The notes below the pieces were generated by a model, which did not search any database, was not told the origin of the DNA, and saw nothing but the letters and a program-made list of their open reading frames with translations. A DNA stretch of 64,000 nucleotides from Ascaris suum (Eukaryota > Nematoda > Chromadorea > Rhabditida > Ascarididae): positions 2,882,349 through 2,946,348 of the forward strand of contig CM024176.1 of the NCBI GenBank assembly GCA_013433145.1, given 5' to 3'. The stretch's first letter is position 1. Each line of letters begins with the position of its first letter. Shown piece after piece: positions 34,572 to 62,099 of this stretch. The position numbers were made by a program, and so were the translations under genes.

Positions 34572-36592
34572 AGAATGCATACGTTAGAGAAATAACGCAA
34601 TCAACAGCAAACATTCTTCGCTCGTAGAGCCCATACATACATACATCACATTTTCTAGCTAATTTTGTGACGGACGATTTTCGCAGACGAAAATTTGCTA
34701 AGAGGCGAACAAAAGCGCCCCAATAAAAGAAACGCTCGACCGGAAGATGACTCGGAAAATAATGCAATCAATCTACTAATTAATCCGCTCATCTCGTATC
34801 ATTATAAATGTGATTGAAAAATAGTTTTTTTAAAGCAAAAATATCAATAAAAAATTTCATTTCTTCTCGGAAGCACCATTAAAGCCTACTTTCTTATCGG
34901 AACTACTAAAAAAAAGTACTCTGTAAAAAGCGAAAGCAAAATGCAGAATTTTCTTCGGTATTTAGTGGTATATTCAAAATTCAGAGAATATTAAAAAAGA
35001 TTTAAGACTTGTTTTAAGTCTCTTTTTCGGCCTCTTTACAGGGCGGATGTCGAGATGAATCATAGAATTTAAAAGCAAAAAATAGAAAAATAGAGAGAAA
35101 TCCATCAAAACCTCATCTGAGCCTAATATACATCAAATAGACATGAATTATTATAAGGTATGTTGTATGATAGATTCTTTGCTTCTCTGAAAATCTAAGA
35201 ATTTGCAACCTTATTGGCCACTATACAACACTAAGCTTAAGTAAAGAAGTGGAAAAAGCAACATCCTTAGTTCTGCAGTGAAAAACAGTTGTGAAATGAG
35301 AAGGAGGGAGGGGAAAGAAGGGACAAAGAATGGAATAATTAGCTCTCTGAACTGTTAGAGATTGAATAAAAGCTAGCAGATACGACTAACTGCATATATT
35401 AAAGTATTCAGAGACAGCACAAAAATTTCATCAAAGAAAAAAAAAAGTTTCATGAACAGCTATAATAAAAAAAAACAACCTCAGTATTAACCTGCGATTT
35501 CCTCATGCTATCACTAGAAGTGCAAAATATGAGATGAAAAAGAGGTAACATTTTTAGGAGGGAAAGATCGATGGAGGGAAGGTGGAGGGAGGGAATAGAC
35601 ATAATAGATTTTAGTATAACAGCATTAAGACAAGAGTAGCAGCCAAGATGGACAAGGACAGCATCGAAGCAATAAGACTCCATTAGAAAACACATTCGAG
35701 TGATTAGAACCTAGCTCGTATCTACTTTCTACATAACGATTCGGTACCATATGGATTTTCTGATCATCTCATATATTTTTTTTAATGGTCGAAAAATTCG
35801 CCCGCCCATATCTCAAAACAATAGTTCGATAATTTAAAGAGGATTTCGTGGATTTTAGTTTTCAATGAATCCCTTAGGGGGCTCATCGAATTACTTCAAC
35901 TAACAAATATGGATACGACAATTTAATTCTATTCGATCAAAAAAAAATTAGATTACTGGTAATAATGTCGCACAGCTATTTTGACATTCTGTTTGTAATG
36001 AACGCTTTTTTTTGGCTAATCCTAAATTCGCATTTGTTTCATTGAAAAAACATGCTAAGCATATCGATCACGAAAAAAAAAAGAATAGAACTATTTGTGG
36101 ATTAAATATTTTTTTAGGAATATTTGCAGATTAGATATTTCTAGCAATATTTTCTCTTTTGCGATTAAACATCTAAATTTCATATAAATTTGCAATAACG
36201 ATTATTTATTGCAAGAGAATTTTGTAATTAATTGATGTAATTTATAAGTAAAATGACATTACCTCTCAAATAGTTCTAAAGAAGACTTAATTACCAATGT
36301 TTTATTTCAAAAAATAGAAAATGTCCTCTGAATTTTGGAAAATGTTTGTATTCATTTGAATGTTGGAAAAATGTGTGATCTTTTTTTTTAAAGTATGCAC
36401 GAAATTAAATAAAGCGATAGGCGAGAGGTTGTATGGAATAAAAAAAGTTGATAGATTGCTGAAATTAATAGTATCACAAAAAAGTAAAACTACCACGTTA
36501 GAGTATTTTCTACTCATCGATCGTTTATGCAAAAAACATTTACAAAACATATCGTTCAAACTATTGCTTTCTTATCGGTTTATTTCAATTTC

Positions 36593-36759
<167 letters not shown>

Positions 36760-37744
36760 CTTGATTTTTATAAATTAAATTGCCCTTCTTTCATAGAAGA
36801 AAACCCGACTTTGTTTCCGCACTTCAATCACCACAATTAACGCGGCTTTATCTTCAATTTTCGCAAACATTTGTGCACTAAGTAAGATTCTCTCCAACTT
36901 TAATTAAACAGCACTTTTGCTGACATGTGCCGGGAGCATCAAAATACTACTTTCTAGGCACACAGATATCACAAAAACAGTACTTCTCAGACGGAAGTAC
37001 TTTTCGGACACATAAATAGCGTAGAAAATGCCATCGGCGGCTGCACTTGTTAATCATGACAGTTAACTAATAACAATAAATTCATTTAATAACCCTCTAT
37101 AATTGCCAAAAACGAGAAACAATGAGAGATTCATTGTTTTCAGTACGTGATCGACACACCTGTTTCAAATAATTCATTTGAAATATGCAACAGTTCGAAT
37201 TGATGATAGCATATACTGCTGCCCTCTGGATGAATGTTTTACGAATTTCCATCCCGTTCCTCTCCCTTTACCCTCCACTTTCCCCTTCACTGAAACCTTT
37301 TCACCTTTCAATTTCCTCTGCTTTATTCAGAACACTTAAGGAAATTTACTCTCGATCATTATTGGCAATGTAGAATAATAAAATGTTACTAAAATCGGTA
37401 GTTTTTAGAGAATTGAACAAATAGATTTACATGAAATCGATTGGAGGCTGATCGCTTGAGGTTTTGATCGACTGAGTCGCCCTCGGTTCGATATTCGTTC
37501 AATAGGAACGTTCCACTCATCTTTTCTGTTTCTGACGTGAATCTTTACTCTGTAAATGTGCCAACTATTGAAAACTGATATGCGTGCCAATATTATATTG
37601 CATTCTCGTAAGTTGAATTATTTTATTTAAAACAAACTGCTATTTAATATTTGCATACCAGTGAGCAATTCCCACTTAATTTGCATACTGCATTTGATTC
37701 ATCTCATTTTGTATTTTTTGCACATTCCTTGCAAAATTGTCAGT

Positions 37745-37795
37745 AGTGACATCATGCTGAAGATGATGTCATACTGGTAATGACGTCAAGCTGGT
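37745..37795. repeat. Three diverged 16-17 bp repeats containing CRE-like sites
   Basis: Successive units carry TGACATCATGCTG, TGATGTCATACTGG and TGACGTCAAGCTGG. The third contains the perfect palindrome TGACGTCA (37781-37788), the consensus site of CREB/ATF bZIP factors. Function is unproven. Confidence 0.45.
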
Positions 37796-40700
37796 TATGG
37801 TTGTGACAAAATCGCAGATATTCATTATAACGATACTTTCTCATGTGTGCCAATCTAAGATGCGAGCTGCGAAAACAACGGCTAAGAACTGTGATGTTGC
37901 TCAATTGACAGTAGGGTAATACATAAAATTCAAACCCTGCAAATCGATTAACCCCCTTACTTATTCAGTTATGAAAGCTTGAAAGGGAAATCATTTAGAA
38001 CATGCAAATTTTTGGATCCACTGGAATGTGGCAAAATTTTTGATTATATGCATAAGAGATTGTCTTTTTTTAATTATATTATCAGACGCTCTTTTCGTAT
38101 TATTATTGTTTATATACTCGGCTAGTTTAATTTACAAAATTGTGGAAAACACGTATCACGCCAAAACTTTATGGCACATATTTTCATTTCTTATATTATC
38201 TGATCTTTTTATCAGCTATATAATTTTTACTTACAATTTCCTTAAATATTGGATCAATGTACCCGTTGCCACTCTTGGTAAAGCCAATATCGGATCAATG
38301 TACTATTTGATATTCACGTATTCGAAGCTAATCAATTTAGAATATGATAGCATTTAAAAAATTTATTAGTGATTCACCATGCATAACAGTTATAGTATAG
38401 ATTATAAATATGCATTTAAATTTATGCCATATATATAGTCGTTATGAAAGCAACAATCTCATTAACAACAAAAAGAAGCCACAAAAAATATAGGAAGAAA
38501 AACTTTCATATTATAATTCTCTATAAAAATCCAACGAAATTCAAATGTATTTTCTCTAAACAGAAATTTCTAAATTTAAATTTGAAAATGAGAATTTTAT
38601 TAGCAATATTAATTTGCTTAACACACCATTTATTAGATATATTTTCTTGATATATTCCTTTACAATCGCTAATTAAAATGCTTTATGAGCATAAATTTTT
38701 TCTACTTTTATGTTAGCTATAATTTAAATGTCAGAGGAGCAATTCATTCAGTTCGAAAACGAATTGCCACATATATCGATAACGCAATATTTCGACTATT
38801 ATTGCTTAGCATCTTGCTAATCAACAAGCTTCATAAAGAGTCATATACGGTTGGAACTCATTGGATCACTGGAAATCCATTTAGCCTTGATTCAGGAAAA
38901 TGAAAATCCTCCTCGCCTTAATTCGAGGAAAAGCAAATCTGGTACATATAATTTGAAGAGAGCATTCAAATCAACTCACCTTCGAAAGATTAATGACAGA
39001 TTGAGTGAGTGGTCGTATCACAAACGCACACCGGAAGTACAACGTGTGCGATCCCTGAAAAAAAAAAAACTCGCCACGAGTTCTTATGAATAGGTAAATG
39101 TTATGAAAGGCGTCATCAGAATACACTTGATATGCGTAAAATTGATAACATATTGCAAACGATGGCGTCATTGACATAAAGAGTGAGATAGCGTCATTAC
39201 TAGTAATAGGCTAAACCGGAGCTATATTCCTTTAGAAATTAATTTGCATACCTAAATCAGTTTTAATTAATCAATGTCGAAAAACACTTCAAATAAATCC
39301 AACGATGAGTAGGAGGACTACGATTAACTGTGCTAATGAATTTTCAAACAGACTTGAGACTCCGGAGTCGTTTACACAAATGCTTGCGACTAGTGAAGTT
39401 TTTCGCAATGCGTATTAAGCTAAAACTTTACCATAAGGTTTAATTGATAAGATCATTAATTATTCATGTATGAGAAATATTTTATAATGAATTTCACTGA
39501 ATATTCTAAGGATAAGAATGCGCCCAAAGTTGGACGTTTTCGATTTCGTGATATAGATATGACTTGATATGGGCTTTAATTTCGAGTTATACGATATACT
39601 AAATTAGAGATGAGCTCTTCGTTATGTTAGTTTGGTATGAAATTTCAACAATATGAGGAAAAAATAAACGAACGAAATATGTATATCTACAATTATATAG
39701 AGTGCTCATAGGAAATAAGAATTGTGTAACGACTGTTTAAAAAATTCAAAAACATTTTATTTGATCAAAATATTTGTAAAAATTATACCAAAATAATTGG
39801 GAATTCCAATAATATGAAGAAATTTTCCTATAATGGCTCGAAATAGAAAAATTTTTTGCTGGGAATTAAATTCAATTTTTATCGCCGCTATTTATTCTCA
39901 AAAAATTTAATAAATAATTCAAAATTGCAAAGAATGTATCCAAATTTTCACCTCAACAATTTGAACGAATATTTAAGACATAAACCTCTAATGAAGCATT
40001 TCAGCTCTCAAAATGAATATAACCTCTATGAAATATATTTGACGTTTTTTCCGAGAAAACTCATTGCTTTTTTTTCATTAAAAAAGAAAAGAGACTATAA
40101 GACTGAGCAATTTTGTGCCTTCATATTGGAAATTTGCATTTTTTTTAGTACGAAAAAAATTAGCTTACCAATTCGAAGAAAATTTCTATGCAACAAATTT
40201 CTTAGCAAGAGAAAAATCGTTGAATGAGCTAATTCTAAAGATTTCTTCACTATTTCGTTGTGTTCTATACGGGTATTCAATACGCAATGCTATGCGTCAT
40301 ATTCTTCCTCGTTCATTCAAAAATATCGTTTCATTTTATTCGTTTTCTTTACTCGCAAAATTTAGCACATATTAGAAAAACGATAGTGGCATTAAAACGT
40401 ACAACCCCACATATTTTTATATGCCTACAGGCAAAATCAATAGTTGCCTCTCTGGATACTAATGGAAAGCATTACCGTTTCTAATACAATCTTGTATACA
40501 ACTCCCTCCCCCTCCTCTCTTATTTTCTTGTATTAAATTTATTGAATATTGAAAAATTTTCGGCATATATAAACGTTTTTCGACTTCCGCATTATTAGGC
40601 ACATAAAAAAAGTTCTTCAGTAATATTGCTTCGCGAATGTGAATCCCAATAGCATTCCTTCGAATGCAACACATAATTAATGAATATTGATTGACTTTCA

Positions 40701-40995
40701 ACGCCAAGTTCAACTTCATTTCATTTCCCATCGTTTATTGTAACTATTACAACGTTGCTTCGTTATTCTAGTTCAATGAAAATAAATAAACCGATTTTTG
40801 AGACGTTTAAATTATGAAGATTCGCCGATTGGAAAAAAGTTGATAAGTTAGGGAAAAGAAATATATAATAACATATCATTTTAATAGATAAAAGCACAGA
40901 AAATGATTATGGGATTTCTTTAAAAAATTAAATACGGAATCAGGTTTCCTTAATTATTATCATTTAAAAAAGAGAGCATTATATACAAACATCTA

Positions 40996-40999
<4 letters not shown>

Positions 41000-41041
<42 letters not shown>
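41000..41041. repeat. (TC)n microsatellite, about 42 bp
   Basis: Uninterrupted TC dinucleotide run. Confidence 0.95.
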
Positions 41042-41046
<5 letters not shown>

Positions 41047-42938
41047 TCACCGCCAACGAACGCCAACTGAAGAAACGGAAAATGTCTTCTCATAATGAAA
41101 ATTAATTATCAATCAAACTTATTCATTGCTGGATGTGATTTGCTTTTTTATTCATTGAACGACTCTAATGGAATGATCGAATTTCACCTATTAAAGAAAA
41201 AAAATTTTTTTTTGCAATATTATATCACTATTTACCTACTAAAAGAAGTTTCGAAAGAAAATCTAAATTTTTTAATGAAATTCATCAGGAGATTTTTAAT
41301 TCGAAAGAAAAAACCAATGAAAATATGACAGAGAGGATGCGAATAGAAACAAGAAGCTAAATGAATCAAATGAGCATTTTGCTTCTTATCAGTTGCTCAT
41401 TTTCGCAAACGCATTTCTAGCATTCCCATATTGTTTTCTGCACTTTGTTTACGCTCCGTACCATAGAGAATGTTTCTAAAGAATAAAAAAAATTTTTTAA
41501 AGCCTCTATATCTGAGAAAATATCACTTCCAGATCGAACTGGCTTAGTGTTACTTGCACGCTAATTTTAAGAGAGTAATACTATCTAAGGTACCAAATTG
41601 GCTACAGGTGTGATTGAGAATTACGGGTTCGATAAAAATTTATGTGAAGCCAATCACCTACTAGAATAAAAGTAAAAACTCAATTTATTATAATATTAAA
41701 TTGCAATATCAGCAATATTCAACGATTTTTATTGCAAACTTATTGCGATTATTGCAATTTTACATCAACACGCAAATTTCTCTCAAAATGATCGATGACA
41801 TGTACAGAATATTTTTAGATTTGAGGATTAGATTGACATGCAACTACTAATACATAAATGAGATATCGATCTAAATTGAACAAAAATTGGAAGGATAGTT
41901 ATTTGAAAAAAGCGCTTTTATGGATTATTTTCTAAAATGGATTGCAGATTGCATTTATCAGATTTCATTATTATTTCAAATGCTGTTAAATGGCCCACTG
42001 AATAAATTTAAATTATATATGCAAATAAATTGAAAAATTCGTATTTTTTGATTGATCTTCAATAGGGCATACTACTTGCGGCCTATAATTTGCTTCTGTT
42101 CTATATTGTCCTGTTCTATTTTGTTTTTACTATATTATTTTATAAAACTCTTCTTGGCTTTTTTTTCTACTATCATATTTAATGAAAATTTTTATTTAAA
42201 TTATCAGGTGAAAGCAGAATTTGATATCAGAATATTTCCTAAAAATTGCGGACACAATAGATGTTAGTAAATAAAGATTGTCCCCAAATAGTTTTCAAAT
42301 ATATTTAAGCGGTAAGATTTGAGCTTAAGAGACCTCTCAATATAAGCTGCTTAGCTTTCAAACAATTCATGCTAGCAAAAAGAGTACAACTATGATATAT
42401 TTGCAAATTTCGAAAATGTTTTCTTTTTTTTTGGAATTTTAATAGGCGAAAATTTTTGAAACATTTATTCCAGTTGTAATTATTGAGCTGAAAAAAATTC
42501 AATAATATATTGTTGGGATTTTTTATTCAAATTCGAAAAAAATTCTTTTCAGCGTTAGTAAGTGGTGAATTAAGTGTGAGTAATTCACATTTCCGCTATC
42601 CTTTTACGTCGATTCAATGTGCAATAAAATTATTTATTAGCGGAAAATTACATCAACAAAAAATTGAAGCCTCTATAACAAAAGTATTATTTATCTTTGA
42701 TCTCTTTTATGCTTTATATATGCCAAAAGATAAAAATCGAAACTATTTGTTTGCTTTCTTCGAAAAAAAAAAACTCAAATTTCGACAGCGATTCTCATAT
42801 GAATTGTTTTCTGTTTATGCCAGTACGCACGATGATAACAAGGTAATTAATGGCGTATATTTGCCAGTGCAAATTGCAACACATTCCACATAAAGTGCTG
42901 TTTCTACGTGCTTCTACGTGGCTTTCTTAACACGCCAA

Positions 42939-45931
<2,993 letters not shown>

Positions 45932-46216
45932 TTAACCCATTGCAGTTCTTTTATAGTTAGCGGTTATGGTAGGCAAACGTTCTTGTTGAGAATGCCTAGC
46001 AATGGCATGTATCGCCTTAGGGGAATCAAAGTTATCAAATACCTTCGCAAGTAGTTTCAAATATTTATTGACTTCAGATTTCTCCACAATCAATTCATCT
46101 CTAAAGACATAGAGTCGCTCTAAGATTTCCTAACTTCATGTCATCCTCATCCTCTTGATGCCAATCATTTTCTTTTAGCCATTAAGCGTTCATCAATAGC
46201 ATCTCTTTTTTTGTTA
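45932..46216 (-). pseudogene. Unrecognised coding remnant with frameshifts
   Basis: On the minus strand, a 65-codon open frame ends at a TAA (45932-45934). It reads EILERLYVFRDELIVEKSEV, then NKYLKLLAKVFDNFDSPKAI and TITANYKRTAMG at the end. It has ordinary protein-like composition, unlike the A+T-driven frames around it. Upstream, two further segments in other frames (KKRDAIDERLMAK near 46216-46178, and ENDWHQEDEDDMK ending near 46133) look like continuations separated by single-base shifts. No start codon is evident. It is probably a decayed gene copy, though the last part could be a real terminal exon behind an AG at 46130-46131. I do not recognise the family. Confidence 0.4.
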
Positions 46217-49200
46217 CAAACGTGCTACAGCAGCAAAAATAATGCAAAAAACTGTCATCACGTTGTTTCTTTATTACTCTCAGAGAAAATTAAAAATTCG
46301 AAGCAATCAACCGAGAAACAATGCGGAAGCGACGAAAATTTACATATTCTCATTGATAACACGGTAGAAAAAAATTAGTATAAGTTTGATTCGTTTATTG
46401 CGATTGTGCTGAATTAGTGAATATTTTTCGACTCGATTAGATAGCTCCATTCTATTTCAACGTAAGTGAAAATTTTTTAAAATTTTTTCTCAGAAAAAAA
46501 ATCATTTAAATAAACTGTTAGGCAAAAATAATTCCAACTGAAAAGGATAAGATTAAGAGAATATTACTGAGAGCTTCTGATAAACTTGTGGGATTATCGC
46601 CGCATATATGTTTTATAGATTCGTAGTTACGAATTCATTCGATAAAAGATAACCGAAGCAATACCCAAGGGTATAAAAATAAGGCTCTTTGTGTATATAT
46701 TCTGCTTTAGAAGATGTGTTCGCAATATTCACAATATAAGCCCGGAGATTTAGTGAAAAAAAGGAGATCTAATTACAATTCCTCGTCTTTACAGCGTACG
46801 AAGTGTGCCTTATATGGCATCTTATGGATCCTTCATTAATAAAACTCTCTCTCACTCCCACCTTCCCCCACCAACTTCCCCCGCCTTCACTCACACGATT
46901 GCTCAGAACTGTTCCTTAAATCCCTATGAAATTGGTTACCTTAAGGCAACTGCAAAGTTCTGGAGAAAGTAGACCAGCATAATTAAACAGTGCTTTGATA
47001 AATTAGTGATATAGTTACAGCGATCGAATGTTATATAGTTGCAATATTTTTCTATCATTATAATCTATTACTTTATTAGTATTTACCTAAAAACTTCTTA
47101 CGAAAAATTCATCAAAAAATATTCCTTTATTTTTAATCAAACTTGCTCATCTAGAATTAATCATAATATCTTAAAATATCGCCAAATGATGGCCGCAAAT
47201 TTGCATTTCAGATAATGCTTAGAATATATTTATATCACTTCAAACGTTTTTTTTTTGCGAAGTGTTGAAGTTTTTTTTTTCACTGCTCATTATATTTTCA
47301 ACATTATTATTACTACTAGCGCAAAGATACAGGGTATTATAGCTATCAGATCCGTACAATATGCAAATTTCCTTCGAATTAATAGCGATCACTAGATTCA
47401 TCAGTATTCAAAAGACAAAACTGAAGACATAAAATCAATTTGTGCTAAATTAATTGCACCCATGATAACTTTTAACTGTATGAGCGTAAAGCAAAGTTAA
47501 CTGCAGTTTTTTGCAGTATAATAGAAATTTTTGTGATAGTTACTGTAAGAAAAATTATTTCAAGAGAAAGCCGTTGTATTTGCATTTCTGCTGTTCGTTG
47601 CAAATTTTTTGTTGTACGAAGTAAATTTCACTCTCATTTGTACTAACCTGAACTATTTGAATTGCACAAGTTCGCTGATATGCAAATTTTATGCCGATTT
47701 TTTTAAAACCATTCTAGTTAAAATTTATGTTGCCAGCTGAATAGAGTACAACAAAAAAATTTATCTGCGTAAAGCGAAACCTTACAAAGAGACAACCAAA
47801 AATGTGCACCCATTAAGCTTTTTTTTGTTGGCCGTTTATAGAATGCTTGACTGAATTTTTAGGCGAGGAAGAAACGCCGAAATGAAATTACGTATAGGGA
47901 AGCATCTTAGTGAGTGAAGTTTTTTGAAAAAAATTCTTCAATTTTAAAGCGAAAATGAAAGAGAGTTTCAAAAATAGAAATAAAATAATGTTCTACTGGA
48001 TGAAATTCGAAAATACACTAAAAATGGAAAATTCTCTCTCGGCTAACTACATATTATTCAGTAGACCAATGCATCAATAGAGAATATAGCTAGCAAAGAA
48101 TGCGGATTGTATAGCCGAACGGATATCTCTGTTGAAAATGTGCAAATGTTTATGATAAGATCCGTTAATATTTTTTAATATTTATTTATCTTTATCTTTT
48201 TTGCTTTTTTTTTTTGCTTGTTTTTTATTTATTCATTTATTCAAATGATAATATTTGCACATATGTGATGCATACTCAAAAATAATTGAGTGCAACGTTT
48301 TTTTTTTTTAAATTGCTAGCATGATACATGAAGATCGCAAATTGATGCATACTTACAATCTCATAAATCGGCTTATTTACCCCACCTCCTTCCTTAGCAG
48401 CCGAAAAGTCTGTTGAACGATATTAATGAGTGGATATCAGAGGATTATATTAGAAAGGAAATGCAGGTTGGAAGGCTAGACTGGTTGCAAAAGTGATTTT
48501 CTATATGATACTATAAAAGAAAACCAATTATCGAAAACTGTTTTCGATGGAATTAAAGAAAAACATGCGATCAGTAGTTTATAAAAGAGCAAAAATAGAT
48601 ATCAAACCTAAGGAGTGAGTAAGAAAATAGAGCAATTTCTGAAAACTAAACCTTCATCGATGCTGACAATATTGTGTCCCTAAGTGAATAAAGATATTGC
48701 TAAAGGCATAAAAATAAATAGAAAATGCCTTGAAACCATATATCAAAGAAGTGATCAAATTTCATAAATAAACAAAGCGGTAATATTTCTCGCAATCCCA
48801 AATCTCTTAAGAAAACAGAGAAGCTGGCATGATGTGTGTCTTTTTTTTTTTTGCGATCATGTTAATCAAATGGATCAACAAATCGGATGGATCAACAAAA
48901 TAAATAATGCAAAATAATTCACTGATTAAGAATTCATATTCACAAATTTCGCTTATTTGCATAAATTCGCAAGTGAGAATTGCACTTTGCATTTCTGTGA
49001 ATTTGCAATAAGTAAAGAAACATTACGACTAAAGTAAAATCTTTTATAAAACCAGAGAACGAAAGCAAAAATAAAGCTGATTGGCTGATAAATGAATCGA
49101 AAGTTTATGGATTTTCAAAAATTACAGTTTTTTTGACACCTAAAATCATAATATTTAGCAAAGAAATGACAATGATAATTTTGTTAAAATCGGTTAAGCA

Positions 49201-49334
49201 GAAAATCTCTCACGCAGATGGGAAAAATTTTTTTCATCAGTAATTCGATGAGTAGTGAGTGGATCACGTAAATGACTTAAATTTACTATGATTTTAATGA
49301 TGCTTTAAAATATGAATGAAAATTTTATACTCTT
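46217..49334. other. Gene-free A+T-rich region
   Basis: Nothing beyond homopolymer runs and a C-rich pyrimidine patch at 46850-46890. Confidence 0.5.
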
Positions 49335-49646
49335 CTACAGTAAAGATTCAATAGAACGTTGAAAAAAAAACAGAGAACCGATAAAGAATACAGACTTTAT
49401 CATTTTACAGCAGACAGCAGACATCAGACGCAACATAGCGACACAATGAAATATGGCCGAGCAAATCACCGACGTCGCCCAACATACGTGCACGGATGAG
49501 AGTATTGCTCGGAAAGAGTCAGCAATAATGCACAAATTCTCTAGAGGATCTGTCTCGTTCTCGTTTGGATTTTCACTTGTTACTTGAGCACTCTCAAAGA
49601 AATTTATATATATGACAATGGTGAGCAAATATGACATAGTCGACAA
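49335..49646 (-). CDS. Hypothetical small protein, possible secreted or membrane protein
   Basis: A 103-codon open frame on the minus strand. It begins MSTMSYLLTIVIYINFFESA, a plausible signal peptide, followed by a polar stretch with an NET glycosylation sequon, then a Cys-rich hydrophobic half (VHVCWATSVICSAIFHC). The middle has above-background G+C. No family resemblance and no neighbouring gene. It could be a chance frame. Confidence 0.2.
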   Translation of the reverse strand: MSTMSYLLTIVIYINFFESAQVTSENPNENETDPLENLCIIADSFRAILSSVHVCWATSVICSAIFHCVAMLRLMSAVCCKMIKSVFFIGSLFFFQRSIESLL

Positions 49647-60125
<10,479 letters not shown>

Positions 60126-60722
60126 CCAACAGTTTCTCCTCGAACATATGCAGACATCTTTTGTCTCAAAATTCTTTATGAAATAGCACCCACCAAGGTG
60201 TTTATATATCTCAACTGCTTTCCAACCTTTCTGACTCGGAAATTCGTCAAAGTAGCAGCCACTAAACACTCGAACATTCAAGGGCTTACAAAAACCAAAT
60301 GTTTTAATGTGTCTAAAACTATATGTACTCTAACTGTGGTGAACCAAATCTGTGTGAATAAAAATAACCCCTCTTCGGTCACATCGCTTCATGAAATCTA
60401 TCCTCTCAATTAGCGTACAGACGTCTTGGCATATGTACAATCCACGAGAGTTTTGTCTACCTTGTCGAGTATTTATATTCCCATCGTTCTCTGTTTGTTC
60501 TATATGGCCGCATCTATCACTTCCTATTAAGCTTCATCATCGCTTATCACTAAAGACGTGATGTTGACTGAGTGAAATCTGGAGTAGGAAACGATGAAGG
60601 CTTTCTCCTTCGGTATCATCTAAGTACCTTCCGTATTTCTATACACTGGGATACTACATAACCGACTAAACATTACGCGTATAAAACAAAATGTCTTTAC
60701 TGATTTATTCAATTGAAAGGAA

Positions 60723-61313
60723 TCACAACAGCGATGATTGGCTTAGAAGGCGGGCAAGGTGCATAGAATTGCTGCGTGGATGTTGTAATGACGATTCGTT
60801 CCCGCGTCGAATATCATTTTCCGCCTACTAGAGCCCATTTATCAAGAGTTAGCACTTCTCTTAGATTACACTCACTCAAACATTTACAACTTGGCCAGCA
60901 AATAACATTAATGACCCACATATGCAATTACTATATATATTAATGTTAATAACGTTATCTAGTATGTATTAACGCAATCGGCGCAATAATGCATTATTAA
61001 ACAGAGCAAATAGGGCTTATAAATGAGAGAGCATAAAATAAAATCAAATGCATTAAGAAAATGGGCCCGATGGCAGAACAAGGGCGGCGATTGAGGGGGT
61101 TAGCTGCTCGACAGCCTTTATCTCTATGCTAGTCAGTCAGCCACCAACAACACTCACAGCTGTGCACATATTTTTCGCATCTGCAGTTGAATTCGATCTC
61201 CATTCACAATCCAACCTATCGTATCTACTCTCGCTGTTTTCTGCCATGTAGAGTTGAAGCACAAACTTTGGCGAAATCTCCACTTCATGGCAGCTCTCTC
61301 CTCCATCATACAT
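60723..61313 (-). CDS. Possible small two-exon gene, product unrecognised
   Basis: Exon 1 runs from an ATG at 61313 to a strong donor GCT|GTGAGT at 61158: 52 codons, starting MYDGGESCHEVEISPKF and including MAENSESRYDRLDCEWRS. A following open frame from 60824 (AENDIRRGNESSLQHPRSNS..) reaches a TGA at 60723 in the same phase, with a weak acceptor CTCTAGTAG. Together they would give 85 residues, hydrophilic, without a signal peptide or known domain. G+C is above background in both parts. Exon 1 is the more credible piece; the exon 2 stretch is also open in another frame. Confidence 0.25.
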
Positions 61314-61880
61314 GTTTGAGGAAGTCACCTTGTTGTCATCCTTCTATTCGTCAACAACGCAAAAAAAAATGATGACGGCAAATTGTTGATGTATTATTGC
61401 ATTGTCTAACTTTAAAAAATTCCGCTTGATTTACTTGCTTGATTACATCTTGTTCAGTAATTTATTCCCGCTTATTTGTTGAAATATAAAAGAAGACCTC
61501 ATCGATTTCATTGAAAACGAAAAAAAGGAGGTATAACACATCTTTGCGTTAGAGGAAATGCGCTGTGCATTTCTATTTTATTTATCATCTACCCGGTCGA
61601 TTATCTATTTAACTATAATCTAGGTCAATAACATGCAGTACCCATGTTGTTATTTGTTAGCGGCAAAGGAAGAAAGATGAATTCATCTGCAAATTAGTTT
61701 ATATATTTTATCAGAATTGATTTCGGTTGGTCATCCGTTGTATTTTTATAAAAATTTTGGAATGAATAGTATTAAGCATTATTGCTAATAACATCTGGTT
61801 GCGCATTGAAGTAATTTTAATGAGAGCACAACATTCATAGAAGCCACTAAAAGTTGCCGTGAATCCTTCAAATTATTTAC

Positions 61881-62047
61881 CTATTCAATGGAGCGGCAAT
61901 TGAAAATACGTGAATGGTGTGGCGGGATGTTTTACTGACAGCCATTGCTTTGCTGACAGCGCTTCCATTATTGTCAATATTCGTGAAAATGAATATTAGT
62001 AGACTCAAAACCACATACAAAAACAAGAAGGCATGATCACGCTTGGA
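61881..62047 (-). CDS. Possible internal exon with one membrane span
   Basis: A 55-codon open frame ending at a good donor (AATAG|GTAAAT). It starts SKRDHAFLFLYVVLSLLIFI, a hydrophobic span, then a polar tail including SAVSKAMAVSKTSRHT. There is no start codon and only a weak AG upstream. It may belong with the frame at 62100-62219. Confidence 0.2.
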
Positions 62048-62099
62048 TTAGGTATGCACAACGTTGTACGATAATTTGCCACTTAATAGTAGGATTAAC

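Noticed and set aside
37440..37510. A possible tRNA-like stretch with a GGTTCGAT word
   Set aside because: I could not build an acceptor stem or anticodon arm around it.
38028..38357. A 109-codon hydrophobic plus-strand frame resembling a membrane protein
   Set aside because: Hydrophobic residues follow from T-rich DNA. There are no charged loops of the usual kind, no family motif and no G+C rise.
42510..42893. A 127-codon plus-strand frame
   Set aside because: Lys/Phe/Ile-rich composition matches background, and no domain or splice context is seen.
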